Source of the DNA: Streptomyces tuirus
GTDB lineage: Bacteria > Actinomycetota > Actinomycetes > Streptomycetales > Streptomycetaceae
NCBI RefSeq assembly: GCF_014701095.1
Contig: NZ_AP023439.1
Span: forward strand, 2,034,001-2,098,000
DNA: 64,000 nt
Reading direction: 5' to 3'
Below the pieces are notes generated by a model. It was not told where the DNA came from. It ran no database searches and saw only the letters and a program-made list of their open reading frames with translations. Positions 53,276 to 63,250 of this stretch are shown here, piece by piece (the first letter of the stretch is position 1; the number at the start of each line of letters is the position of its first letter). A program made the position numbers and the translations under genes.

Positions 53276-55318
53276 TCAGCCGTGGACGGGGTTCCGGGTC
53301 GGTGTGCGTTCGCCGTCGGCAGTCACCACCGCCCGCGCCCGCGGCCCCTGCAGGAAATACGTCACCCCGAACCCCACCGCCACCACCACCGCTCCCCCCG
53401 CCGCGTCCAGCACCCAGTGGTTCGCCGTCGCGACGATCGACGCGAGCGTGAGCAGCGGATGCAGCGCGCCCAAGGCCTTCAGCCACCATCGCGTCGCCAG
53501 GAGGGCGATCACCACGCCGCACCACAGGGACCAGCCGAAGTGCAGGGACGGCATGGCCGCGTACTGGTTGGTGAGGGCCGTGAGCGTGCCGTAGTCGGGC
53601 TGGGAGAAGTCCTGGACGCCGTGCACGGTGTCGATGAAGCCGAGCGTCGGCATCAGACGGGGCGGGGCCAGGGGGTAGAGCCAGAAGCCGACCAGGGCGA
53701 GCAGCGTGGCGAAGCCCAGCGCGGAGCGGGCCCAGCGGTAGTCGCCGGGGCGGCGCCAGTAGAGGACCGCGAGGACGGCCAGCGGGACCACGAAGTGGAA
53801 CGACGTGTAGTACTGGTCGAGGACGTCCCGCAGCCAGCCGATCCCGACGACGGTGTGGTTGGCCCAGCGCTCGAGGTCGAGGTGCAGGACGCGCTCGAGG
53901 TCGTAGACCTGTCTGCCGTGTTCCTCCGCCTCGGCGCGCCCGGCCGAGTTGCTGCCGCCACCGGCGGCGAGGCGGACCTGGGAGTAGGCGGCGTAGGCGA
54001 CGCGCAGGAGGAGCAGTTCCAGGAGGAGGTTCGGTCTGGTGAGGGCCCGGCGCAGGAACGGCATCAGCGGCACGTGCCGGAAGCGGGTGGTGGCTGCGGG
54101 CGCGTAGGCGGCCGGTTTCGGCGACCGGTAGAAGGGCGAGCCGCGGGGCAGGAACGGCACGGCGACGGCGGCGGCGAGCGCGGCCGGCAGGACGAGGTTG
54201 TCCCGCAGCGGGTCGAGGGCGTCCATGTCCGGCAGCAGCATGCCGGCGGGCAGCGTCATGACCAGGACAACGGCGACCGGCCACACATAGCGGTCACCGG
54301 CGCGGATACCGGCCCGGCCGACCACCGCGAGCAGCACCCACAGCAGCTGGTGCTGCCAGGCCGTGGGTGAGACGACGATCGCGGCGCAGCCGGTGATCGC
54401 GACCGCGAGCAGCAGCTGTCCGTCGTCGAAGTACCGCACGGCCCGGCGCAGGGCCAGGACGGCGACGGCCGCGCCGAGCGTCAGGAAGAGCGCGATCTCC
54501 AGGGGGCCGTTCAGGCCGAACCGGAGCAGGGCGCCGTGCAGGGACTGGTTGGCGAGGTCGTCGGCCGGGCCGCCGAGGCCGACGCCCGCCATGTGGTGGA
54601 CCCAGTAGCGGTGGGAGTCGTGCGGCATCGCCGCCCAGGCGAGCCCGGTGCCGACGGCGAAGGTGACGCCGGTGGCGAGCGCGGCGCGTCTGCGGCCGGT
54701 GCACCACAGCAGCGGTGTGAACAGCAGCAGCGTCGGCTGGAGGGCCGCCGCGAGGCCGATGAGCAGGCCGCTGGTGCGCTGGCCGCGGGTGGCGAAGCAG
54801 CCGAGCAGGACGAGCAGGACCGGGATGATGCTGGTCTGGCCGAGCGAGAGCGTGCTGCGCACGGGCAGGGACAGCATCAGCAGGCTGACGGCGACCGGCG
54901 CGGCCAGCAGTGCCGTGCGGCGGCTGACCGGTGGGGGCAGGGCGCGAGCCGCGATCACGCCGAGGGCGACGACGAGCAGCAGCGTGCCGAAGGTCCAGCC
55001 CCAGCCGAGGGCCTGTTCGGCCGAACGGGTGAGGGGCTTGAGGGCGAGCCCGCCGAAGGGGGTGCCCGTGAAGCGGGTCGAGTCGTACAGCGAGCCGTTC
55101 ACATGCAGGACGCCGTTGGGCCCGACCCAGGTCTCCAGGTCCGTCAGCCGCTCACCGCGCGGGGTGGCGAGGACGACGGCCACCTGCCGGGCGGCGAGGA
55201 CGGCGGCGATCAGCCACAGGCCCACGCGGGCGGCGCGCAGACGTGCGCGGGCCCCGCCGGCGGCCGTCGCTCCGAAGCCCTCCGCCGGCCGTCCGCCGCC
55301 GTGATCCGCATCCGCCAC
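53276..55318 (-). CDS. Fusion of GT87 membrane glycosyltransferase and PAP2-type phosphatase/transferase
   Basis: The protein has 680 residues and many helices. The N-terminal 400 residues are a GT87 polyprenol-phosphate mannosyltransferase-like domain (LSLGQTSIIPVLLVLLGCFA, TAWQHQLLWVLLAVVGRAG), with the loop aspartate region in its first third. The C-terminal 230 residues are an Aur1/Ipt1-like PAP2 domain (NQYAAMPSLHFGWSLWCGVV and NHWVLDAAGG are the histidine phosphatase motifs). The combination would attach or trim an inositol- or phospholipid-linked mannose outside the membrane. GTG at 55318. It appears monocistronic. Confidence 0.9.
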   Translation of the reverse strand: MADADHGGGRPAEGFGATAAGGARARLRAARVGLWLIAAVLAARQVAVVLATPRGERLTDLETWVGPNGVLHVNGSLYDSTRFTGTPFGGLALKPLTRSAEQALGWGWTFGTLLLVVALGVIAARALPPPVSRRTALLAAPVAVSLLMLSLPVRSTLSLGQTSIIPVLLVLLGCFATRGQRTSGLLIGLAAALQPTLLLFTPLLWCTGRRRAALATGVTFAVGTGLAWAAMPHDSHRYWVHHMAGVGLGGPADDLANQSLHGALLRFGLNGPLEIALFLTLGAAVAVLALRRAVRYFDDGQLLLAVAITGCAAIVVSPTAWQHQLLWVLLAVVGRAGIRAGDRYVWPVAVVLVMTLPAGMLLPDMDALDPLRDNLVLPAALAAAVAVPFLPRGSPFYRSPKPAAYAPAATTRFRHVPLMPFLRRALTRPNLLLELLLLRVAYAAYSQVRLAAGGGSNSAGRAEAEEHGRQVYDLERVLHLDLERWANHTVVGIGWLRDVLDQYYTSFHFVVPLAVLAVLYWRRPGDYRWARSALGFATLLALVGFWLYPLAPPRLMPTLGFIDTVHGVQDFSQPDYGTLTALTNQYAAMPSLHFGWSLWCGVVIALLATRWWLKALGALHPLLTLASIVATANHWVLDAAGGAVVVAVGFGVTYFLQGPRARAVVTADGERTPTRNPVHG

Positions 55319-55761
55319 GCCTCGTCGGCCTCCCGCACCAGCCCATCCGATATGTCCCGAATGTCGGCATTCCTCCTGCGAACCCTATGGGCATCGTGTG
55401 GCTTCGGGGAAGGAGGCGCGGGCCGCATCGACCGTGCGCGGACGGCGTGACGGCTTCTCGCGGAAGCGGCTCGGACGCGATGCGGAAGCTGTCCGGACGC
55501 GATACGGAGGCGGTCCGAACGCGATACGGAGGCTGTCCTGACGCGATACGGAAGCGATAAGCGTCACATGAAGATCGGTCGTGAACCGCTTTCCGTGGGG
55601 CAGAAGTGCCAGCACAGCAACGGTTTACGTGCAGTATGCAGCCAATTCCGTACCGCCCGTAAGCGGATGAAAACCGCCTATCGTCGCCTTTTCGGCCCGT
55701 ACGACAGCGTCGCCGCGCGGGGCCGCGTCCCTGTCCCCGTCGAAAGGTAGGCGAGCGAGTC
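55319..55761. other. 443-bp intergenic region upstream of the MFS symporter gene
   Basis: The left part holds a 22-bp tandem repeat, listed separately. The right part (55560-55760) is AT-richer and most likely carries the MFS promoter and leader. A 60-codon ORF (55568-55750, starting MKIGREPLSVGQK) ends 11 bp before the MFS start and contains one TTA codon. I do not consider it a supported gene, though a leader peptide is possible. Confidence 0.4.
55466..55553. repeat. Four tandem 22-bp repeats
   Basis: The units begin at 55466, 55488, 55510 and 55532, with consensus GCKGTCCGGACGCGATACGG plus AR. The third and fourth copies differ at two or three positions. They share the GACGCGATACGGA core. 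They lie in the shared upstream region of the GT87-PAP2 and MFS genes and could be binding sites for a regulator or a simple minisatellite. Confidence 0.85.
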
Positions 55762-57147
55762 TTGTCGACTGCCTCAGTCGTCGCCCCCGCGTCCCTCGTG
55801 AAGACCCGCAAGGCGAACTCCCCCGACCCCACCGTCACCGACCCCGCGCTCGTCAGGCGCGCCGTGAAGGCGGCCGCGCTGGGCAACGCGATGGAGTGGT
55901 TCGACTTCGGCGTCTACAGCTACATCGCGGTGACGCTGGGCAAGGTCTTCTTCCCCTCGGGCAACCCCACCGCCCAGCTGCTGTCGACGTTCGGCGCCTT
56001 CGCCGCGGCCTTCCTGGTCCGCCCTCTCGGCGGCATGGTCTTCGGCCCGCTCGGCGACCGCGTCGGCCGCCAGAAGGTCCTCGCCCTGACCATGATCATG
56101 ATGGCCGTGGGCACCTTCGCGATCGGGCTGATCCCGTCGTACGCGACGATCGGTGTCGGCGCGCCGATCCTGCTCCTGGTGGCCCGGCTCGTGCAGGGCT
56201 TCTCCACCGGCGGTGAGTACGCGGGTGCCTCCACGTTCATCGCCGAGTACGCCCCCGACAAGCGGCGCGGCTTCCTCGGCAGCTGGCTGGAGTTCGGCAC
56301 GCTGGCCGGCTACATCGGCGGCGCGGGCCTGGTCACGATCATGACCGCTCTGCTCTCCGCCGACGACCTGACCTCCTGGGGCTGGCGCATCCCGTTCCTG
56401 ATCGCGGGCCCGATGGGCATCATCGGCCTCTACCTGCGCATGCGTCTGGAGGAGACCCCGGCGTTCGCGGCCGAGGCGGAGAAGGCCGATAACAACCGCC
56501 CGAAGACGCCGCTGCGCGAGATGATCACCGGCCAGTGGCGCGCGCTGCTGCTCTGCGTCGGCCTGGTGCTGGTCTTCAACGTCACCGACTACATGCTGCT
56601 GTCGTACATGCCGAGCTACCTGACCGGCCAGCTCCACTACGACGAGACGCACGGCCTGCTGGTCGTCCTCGGCGTGATGGCCGCGATGATGATCGCCCAG
56701 CCGTTCGTCGGCGCGCTGACCGACCGCGTCGGCCGCCGCCCGGTGATCGCCACCGGCTGCGCGGGCTTCCTGCTGCTGTCCGTCCCGGCCCTGCTGCTGA
56801 TCCGCGAGGGCAGCCTGCTCGCGGTGGCGCTCGGCATGGGCGCACTCGGCATGCTGCTGGTCTGCTTCACGGCGTCGATGCCCGCCGCGCTGCCGGCGCT
56901 GTTCCCGACGAAGGTCCGCTACGGCTCGCTGTCGATCGGCTTCAACGTCTCGGTGTCCCTGTTCGGCGGCACGACCCCGCTGGTGGTCACGGCCCTGATC
57001 GGGGCGACCGGGAACATGATGATGCCCGCGTACTACATGATGGGCGCGGCCGTGATCGGCGGTTTCGCGGTGTGGCGCATGGCGGAGTCGGCGGGGCGTC
57101 CGCTGCCCGGCTCGGCGCCCTCGGTGGCGGGTCGACACGCCGAGTGA
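55762..57147 (+). CDS. MFS metabolite:H+ symporter (ProP/MHS family)
   Basis: The protein has 461 residues and 12 helices. The MHS hallmark is ALGNAMEWFDFGVYSYIAVT in helix 1, followed by RPLGGMVFGPLGDRVGRQKV (motif A) and GFSTGGEYAGASTFIAEYAP. Family members import osmolytes, organic acids or ketoglutarate with protons. The Trp-Phe-Asp pair and GEYAGA block resemble proline/betaine transporter annotation in Streptomyces. The start is TTG at 55762, since no better start fits before VVAPASLVKTRK. It stands alone. Confidence 0.9.
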   Translation: MSTASVVAPASLVKTRKANSPDPTVTDPALVRRAVKAAALGNAMEWFDFGVYSYIAVTLGKVFFPSGNPTAQLLSTFGAFAAAFLVRPLGGMVFGPLGDRVGRQKVLALTMIMMAVGTFAIGLIPSYATIGVGAPILLLVARLVQGFSTGGEYAGASTFIAEYAPDKRRGFLGSWLEFGTLAGYIGGAGLVTIMTALLSADDLTSWGWRIPFLIAGPMGIIGLYLRMRLEETPAFAAEAEKADNNRPKTPLREMITGQWRALLLCVGLVLVFNVTDYMLLSYMPSYLTGQLHYDETHGLLVVLGVMAAMMIAQPFVGALTDRVGRRPVIATGCAGFLLLSVPALLLIREGSLLAVALGMGALGMLLVCFTASMPAALPALFPTKVRYGSLSIGFNVSVSLFGGTTPLVVTALIGATGNMMMPAYYMMGAAVIGGFAVWRMAESAGRPLPGSAPSVAGRHAE

Positions 57148-57181
57148 CAACCCGCTGACAGCGCCCCGTGCACCAACTATC

Positions 57182-57224
57182 TTCGTCAGCGCCAGTAGTT
57201 AGGGATGCTAACTATGCTGACGAA
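57182..57224. promoter_or_regulatory. Two-tier inverted repeat upstream of the O-methyltransferase gene
   Basis: Outer arms TTCGTCAGC and GCTGACGAA (9 bp, exact) enclose inner arms TAGTTAG and CTAACTA (7 bp, exact) around GGATG. It ends 12 bp before the ATG. The TTAG/CTAA core resembles MarR-family operators. A -10-like element could lie within it, so repression is plausible, but no MarR gene is adjacent. Confidence 0.7.
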
Positions 57225-57236
57225 AGGTAGAGGCGC

Positions 57237-57908
57237 ATGAGCGAGTCGCACGTCTGGGGCGAGGTCGACGCCTACTTCACCGCCCACCTCGCCCCGGATG
57301 ACGAAGCCCTGGCGGCTGCCCTGCGCGACAGCGACGCCGCCGGGCTTCCGCACATCAACGTCGCGGGAAACCAGGGCAAGCTCCTCCAGCTCCTCGCCCA
57401 GATCCAGGGCGCCCGCCACATCCTGGAGATCGGCACGCTGGGCGGCTACAGCACCATCTGGCTGGGCCGCGCCCTGCCCGCCGACGGGCGGCTGGTCTCC
57501 CTGGAGTACGACCCGCGGCACGCCGAGGTCGCCGTCCGCAACATCGCCCGCGCCGGCCTGGACAAGCTGGTCGAGGTGCGGGTGGGGCCGGCCCTGGAGT
57601 CGCTGCCCAAGCTGGCCGACGAGAACCCGCCCCCGTTCGACCTGGTCTTCATCGACGCCGACAAGGCCAACAACCCGCACTACGTGGAGTGGGCGATCCG
57701 GCTCACCAGCACGGGCAGTCTGATCGTCCTCGACAACGTCGTACGGGGCGGCCGGGTCGTCGACGCGGACAGCACCGCACCGGACGTCATGGGCACCCGC
57801 GCCGCGATCGAGCTGATCGCCGCCCACCCGAGGCTGAGCGGCACCGCGATCCAGACGGTGGGCATGAAGGGCTACGACGGCTTCGCCCTGGCCCGCGTGC
57901 TGGCGTGA
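57237..57908 (+). CDS. O-methyltransferase (COMT/CCoAMT type)
   Basis: The protein has 223 residues. Motif I is ILEIGTLGGYSTIWLGRALP, the acidic motif is GRLVSLEYDPRHAEVAV, the metal and catalytic region is FDLVFIDADKANNPHYVEWA, then LIVLDNVVRGGRVVDADS. This is the cation-dependent caffeoyl-CoA/catechol O-methyltransferase class. ATG at 57237 lies 12 bp after a long dyad, so regulation by a MarR/TetR-type repressor is expected. The substrate is unknown. A tandem hairpin array follows its stop. Confidence 0.93.
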   Translation: MSESHVWGEVDAYFTAHLAPDDEALAAALRDSDAAGLPHINVAGNQGKLLQLLAQIQGARHILEIGTLGGYSTIWLGRALPADGRLVSLEYDPRHAEVAVRNIARAGLDKLVEVRVGPALESLPKLADENPPPFDLVFIDADKANNPHYVEWAIRLTSTGSLIVLDNVVRGGRVVDADSTAPDVMGTRAAIELIAAHPRLSGTAIQTVGMKGYDGFALARVLA

Positions 57909-57936
57909 GGGCCAGCCGTCAGACGGTGTGAGGCCC

Positions 57937-58020
57937 CGCCGTCACAACGGCGTGCAGTCTCGCCGTCACAACGGCGTGCAGTCTCGCCGTCACAACGGCG
58001 TGCGGTCCCGCCGTCACACT
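57937..58020. repeat. Tandem 24-bp hairpin array between convergent genes
   Basis: Three full copies of CGCCGTCACAACGGCGTGCA plus GTCT (57937, 57961, 57985) and a partial fourth at 58009 follow a degenerate copy near 57913. Each unit contains CGCCGT and ACGGCG around CACA, so each can form its own hairpin. The array fills the gap between the O-methyltransferase and FHA gene stops and may serve as a terminator cluster. It reaches into the FHA stop codon. Confidence 0.85.
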
Positions 58021-58406
58021 TCGTGGTAGAAGCCCACGTTGACGCTGCGCGGGGCGGTGCGGTCCTGGATGATGATCTCGCCGCTGCCGCCCCTGGGCAG
58101 CGGGACAGTGCCGCCGTACGCGAGCGGCTGGACGTACTCCCCCATGGTCAGCCGCACTTCCGAGGACGGGTCGGGCTGCGAGCCGCGCAGCCAGGTGAGC
58201 TGCCAGGTCCCGTCCGGCCCGCACAGGAACTCCAGGTGGACGCGGGAGACGAACAGCCAGTCGTCCGGCGTGCTCAGCCGGCACACGGACTTGTCCCGGC
58301 CCACCCGCAGCACCGCGCCCGGCTCGCTCGGCGCGTCGGCCATGAGCATGCCGGCCGTGGCTCCCGCCTCCGCCTCCGCGACGGTGGCCATGGTGAGTTC
58401 GAGCAC
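58014..58406 (-). CDS. FHA-domain-like protein
   Basis: The protein has 130 residues. The central GAVLRVGRDKSVCRLSTPDD, then WLFVSRVHLEFLCGPDGTW is the FHA core (GR, S, xRxH), with WQLTWLRGSQPDPSSEVRLT as a further strand. FHA domains bind phosphothreonine, so a Ser/Thr kinase partner is likely elsewhere. The start is GTG at 58406 after GAGGAG. The stop overlaps the tandem hairpin array by a few bases. Confidence 0.8.
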   Translation of the reverse strand: MLELTMATVAEAEAGATAGMLMADAPSEPGAVLRVGRDKSVCRLSTPDDWLFVSRVHLEFLCGPDGTWQLTWLRGSQPDPSSEVRLTMGEYVQPLAYGGTVPLPRGGSGEIIIQDRTAPRSVNVGFYHEV

Positions 58407-58497
58407 GTGCGCTCCTCGTCCGAGACGTCCTGGGTGGGACTGCAAGTCCGCCGAATGATAGAACGCCTGGCTGCGCGGTGTCCGGCACAATGGCCTC

Positions 58498-58905
58498 ATG
58501 ACCGAGCGAAAGCCACCGGGCGTCGGCTTCGAGTCCTGGGTCGACAAGCAGATCCGTGACGCGGAGAGGCGCGGGGAGTTCGAACGGCTGCCAGGAGTGG
58601 GCGAACCGCTCCCCCGTGACATCGAGAGCACCTACGACGAACTGTGGTGGGTCAAGCGGAAGATGGCCCGCGAGGGCTTCTCCGTCCTCCCGCCCACGCT
58701 GGCACTGCGCAAGGAAGCGGAGGACGCGCTGGAGGCCGCGCTCGCGGCCCCCTCGGAGCGGATCGTCCGGAAGATCATCGGCGAGATCAACGACAAGGTC
58801 CGCGAGATGATGTTCAAGCCGCCGCCCGGCCCCCCGCTGGGAAAGAAGCCGTACGACGTCGAGGACGTCGTACGGCAGTGGCGGGAGCGCCGGGCGGAGC
58901 ACTGA
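58498..58905 (+). CDS. DUF1992 (DnaJ-homologue C28-like) protein
   Basis: The protein has 135 residues with the DUF1992 pattern: GVGFESWVDKQIRDAERRGE, then FERLPGVGEPLPRDIEST, LWWVKRKMAREGFSVLPP and VREMMFKPPPGPPL. The family is widespread and includes C-terminal parts of human DNAJC28, and its function is unknown. ATG at 58498 is 91 bp from the divergent FHA gene. Confidence 0.92.
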   Translation: MTERKPPGVGFESWVDKQIRDAERRGEFERLPGVGEPLPRDIESTYDELWWVKRKMAREGFSVLPPTLALRKEAEDALEAALAAPSERIVRKIIGEINDKVREMMFKPPPGPPLGKKPYDVEDVVRQWRERRAEH

Positions 58906-58927
58906 CGACCGGGGGACGCACCCCTGA

Positions 58928-59677
58928 TCACACGTGCAGCAGCCGTTCGGCGAGTTCGCGGTAGTCCTTCAGGGCCAGCCGGAGCTGCTCGGTGTCGGCC
59001 GACGACACGGACCTGCCCTCGCCGCCCTCGACGGACTGCCAGGAGTGCCGCAGGGTGCGGCGGCGCTGGGTCACGGCCTCGGTGAAGCGGGCCGCGATCT
59101 CCTCCAGCACGTGGTCGGCCTCCTCGACGGCGGCCCGGGGCCCGTCGACGAACCCGGCGACGGCGTGCTGCAACTGCGAGCCGAGCTTGTCGGAGTCGTC
59201 GTGGGCCAGGAGGTGGGCCCGGTTCTTGGCGGAGCCGACCTTGTCGGGGCCGGTGCCGTGATCGCCACGGGATGTCTCGGCGCCGAGCCGGTCCGTACCG
59301 TGCCGGTCGGTGCCGGGCGTACCGTGCCGGTCGGTGCCGGGCAGGTCGGTGCCGTGCGTATCGAGCCGGTCCCTGTCGTGCGTACCGTGCCGGTCGGTGC
59401 GGTGCCCGTCGGTGCCGTGCCGGTCTGTGCCGTCCGCACTGTGCCGGTCGGTGGCGGGTACGTCGGTGCCGTGCGCCGCGGCGCGGTCCGCGTCGGTGCC
59501 GAGGGGGGCGCCGCGGTCGGTGTCGACGCCGTGCGGGGTGCCACGGTCGGCGTCGGTGCCGCGCGTGGCGCCGCGGTCCAGGTCCGGGTCCCGGACCGTG
59601 TCGTGGCCCGTGCCCGGGGCGCTCTCGCCGCGGGCGTCCGGCGTATGGTCGCCGGGCGGTCGGGTCATGTCGGTCAT
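58928..59677 (-). CDS. Repeat-rich hydrophilic protein related to its neighbour
   Basis: The protein has 249 residues. The first 150 are Gly/Thr/Asp/Arg/His-rich, with many TDRHGTD-type repeats, and are surely disordered. The last 95 are helical (HAVAGFVDGPRAAVEEADHV, RRTLRHSWQSVEGGEGRSVS, then DYRELAERLLHV). The FVDxPRxAVxEAD motif also occurs in the next gene, which suggests duplication. ATG at 59677 is 5 bp from the stop of that gene, so they form an operon. It could be a secretion-independent surface or chaperone-like protein. The function is unknown. Confidence 0.7.
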   Translation of the reverse strand: MTDMTRPPGDHTPDARGESAPGTGHDTVRDPDLDRGATRGTDADRGTPHGVDTDRGAPLGTDADRAAAHGTDVPATDRHSADGTDRHGTDGHRTDRHGTHDRDRLDTHGTDLPGTDRHGTPGTDRHGTDRLGAETSRGDHGTGPDKVGSAKNRAHLLAHDDSDKLGSQLQHAVAGFVDGPRAAVEEADHVLEEIAARFTEAVTQRRRTLRHSWQSVEGGEGRSVSSADTEQLRLALKDYRELAERLLHV

Positions 59678-59681
59678 TGCC

Positions 59682-60377
59682 TCAACTCTCCTTCGCCTGA
59701 CGTCGGTTCATCGCCCACGGCAGGTGACCGCCGCGGGCCGGAGTCTTGCGGCCGCCGTTCAGGGCGGCGCGCTCGCGGCCGTCGTCGTGCCGTCCGCCGG
59801 TGTGGCCGTCGCCGTCGTGGCGGGCCGGCTTCACCAGCTCCTCGAACAGGGCGCGGGCCGCGACCATGGCCTCGCGCATGTCTTCCGTGCCCTGGCCGCC
59901 GTCCCGGGCGTCCTCCGCACGCAGATGCGCCGCGCGGTGCACGCGCCGGTAGCCGTCCACGTGGTGGGCGTGGTGCACGGACAGCGCGGCCAGCTGTTCC
60001 TCGTACTGCCCGCCGTCCGGGAAGCCCCGGACACCGGCGACCTCGGCGAGCAGCCGGTCCGCCTCGATGACGGCCTCGCGCGGGGAGTCGACGAACCGCT
60101 CCTGCGCGGCCGTCCAGCGCGCCTCGTACTGCTCGCGCTGCGCCGGCTCCAGCGACCGCTCGCGCAGATCGCCGTGGCGCTGCACGCGCTCGGTCAGTTC
60201 GCGCTCGGCCGCTTTGGCGTCACCGTCGTGCCGGGCCACGGCCCGGTCGTACTCGGGCCCGAAGCGCCGCTTGAGGCTCGGGCCGCGCCGATTCCCGCGG
60301 GCGCGCAGGGTCATGACGGCCGCGATGATGACGACCGCCGCTATCACGATCAGAGCAATGATCAGGCCAGTGGACAT
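59682..60377 (-). CDS. Membrane-anchored helical protein with FVDxPRxAVxEAD motif
   Basis: The protein has 231 residues: a single N-terminal helix (STGLIIALIVIAAVVIIAAV), a basic stretch (RARGNRRGPSLKRRFGPEYD), then a helical domain (ERFVDSPREAVIEADRLLAE, VAGVRGFPDGGQYEEQLAAL, SVHHAHHVDGYRRVHRAAH). The tail is disordered. The motif and the basic FGPEYDRAV segment are conserved in Actinobacteria, where I recall similar secreted proteins without known function. It lies upstream of and directly adjacent to the related gene at 58928. Confidence 0.8.
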   Translation of the reverse strand: MSTGLIIALIVIAAVVIIAAVMTLRARGNRRGPSLKRRFGPEYDRAVARHDGDAKAAERELTERVQRHGDLRERSLEPAQREQYEARWTAAQERFVDSPREAVIEADRLLAEVAGVRGFPDGGQYEEQLAALSVHHAHHVDGYRRVHRAAHLRAEDARDGGQGTEDMREAMVAARALFEELVKPARHDGDGHTGGRHDDGRERAALNGGRKTPARGGHLPWAMNRRQAKES

Positions 60378-60545
60378 GAATGCCTTCCGGGTTCTCGCCC
60401 AACCGGCTCTCCTCGCGAGCCGGTTCGCCCGTCGGGTGTCCCCAAAGCCCGTCCCCAAACGGCGCCCGGGCGCAACCGGGGCGCGGAACATGGCCGGGAC
60501 TATTCGCTTGCGTGTCCGGTGGGACGCCTGCGAAGAATGCGGTCC

Positions 60546-61037
60546 ATGACCTGGACCGTGACCCCGGAGCCATACGACTCCCCTGTCGCCGCCGCGCTTT
60601 GGCGGGCGTACTACACCGAGGTCAGCGACCGCTGGTACCTGCTGCACGAGGGGCGCCGGACCGACCCGGCCGAGCTGGAGCGGGAGATCGCCGCCCGCTC
60701 CGGTGCCGATCTCGCCCCGCCGGGTGGGCGGTTGCTCGTCGCCCGGTACGACGGTGAGCCGGCCGGCAGCGCGGGCGTACGGCTGCTGGACGGCGAGACC
60801 GCCGAGCTCACCCGGGTGTTCCTGCACGAGCCGATGCGCGGCCGGGGCGGCGCCCCGCTGTTGGTCCGGGCCGCCGAGGACGCCGCACGCGCGCTCGGCG
60901 CGGCCCGGATGATCCTCGACACCCGCGGCGACCTCGTCGAGGCCCGCGGCCTCTACGCCCGCCTCGGCTACACGGAGACCGCGCCCCACAACGACGACCG
61001 GTACGCGGAACACTGGTTCAGCAAGGAGTTGGGCTGA
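60546..61037 (+). CDS. GNAT-family N-acetyltransferase
   Basis: The protein has 163 residues with the standard GNAT order: RLLVARYDGEPAGSAGVRLL (strands 2-3), AELTRVFLHEPMRGRGGAPL (the RGxGGA acetyl-CoA loop) and ARMILDTRGDLVEARGLYAR with LGYTET at the end. The substrate is unknown. ATG at 60546 is 168 bp from the divergent membrane protein gene. The stop is 2 bp from the convergent MFS-MarR gene. Confidence 0.9.
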   Translation: MTWTVTPEPYDSPVAAALWRAYYTEVSDRWYLLHEGRRTDPAELEREIAARSGADLAPPGGRLLVARYDGEPAGSAGVRLLDGETAELTRVFLHEPMRGRGGAPLLVRAAEDAARALGAARMILDTRGDLVEARGLYARLGYTETAPHNDDRYAEHWFSKELG

Positions 61038-61039
61038 AG

Positions 61040-63142
<2,103 letters not shown>

Positions 63143-63250
63143 TTATGGCCTGCCGGGCCCTTTTGGAAGCCGTCGTTCCGGGGGCTCCTCGACCGCGCTG
63201 TGGAGAAGATCTGGATAATCTCTGGAGTTCGCGAGGGGAGGGAGGAACGC

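Noticed and set aside
55466..55553. Possible CRISPR array (22-bp repeats).
   Set aside because: The units abut each other without spacers, so this is a minisatellite or binding-site array.
55568..55750. A 60-codon ORF before the MFS symporter.
   Set aside because: No homologue is recalled, there is no clear ribosome site, and it contains a rare TTA codon. It more likely belongs to the leader.
57937..58020. Possible CRISPR array (24-bp repeats).
   Set aside because: The units are directly adjacent without spacers and no cas genes are near.
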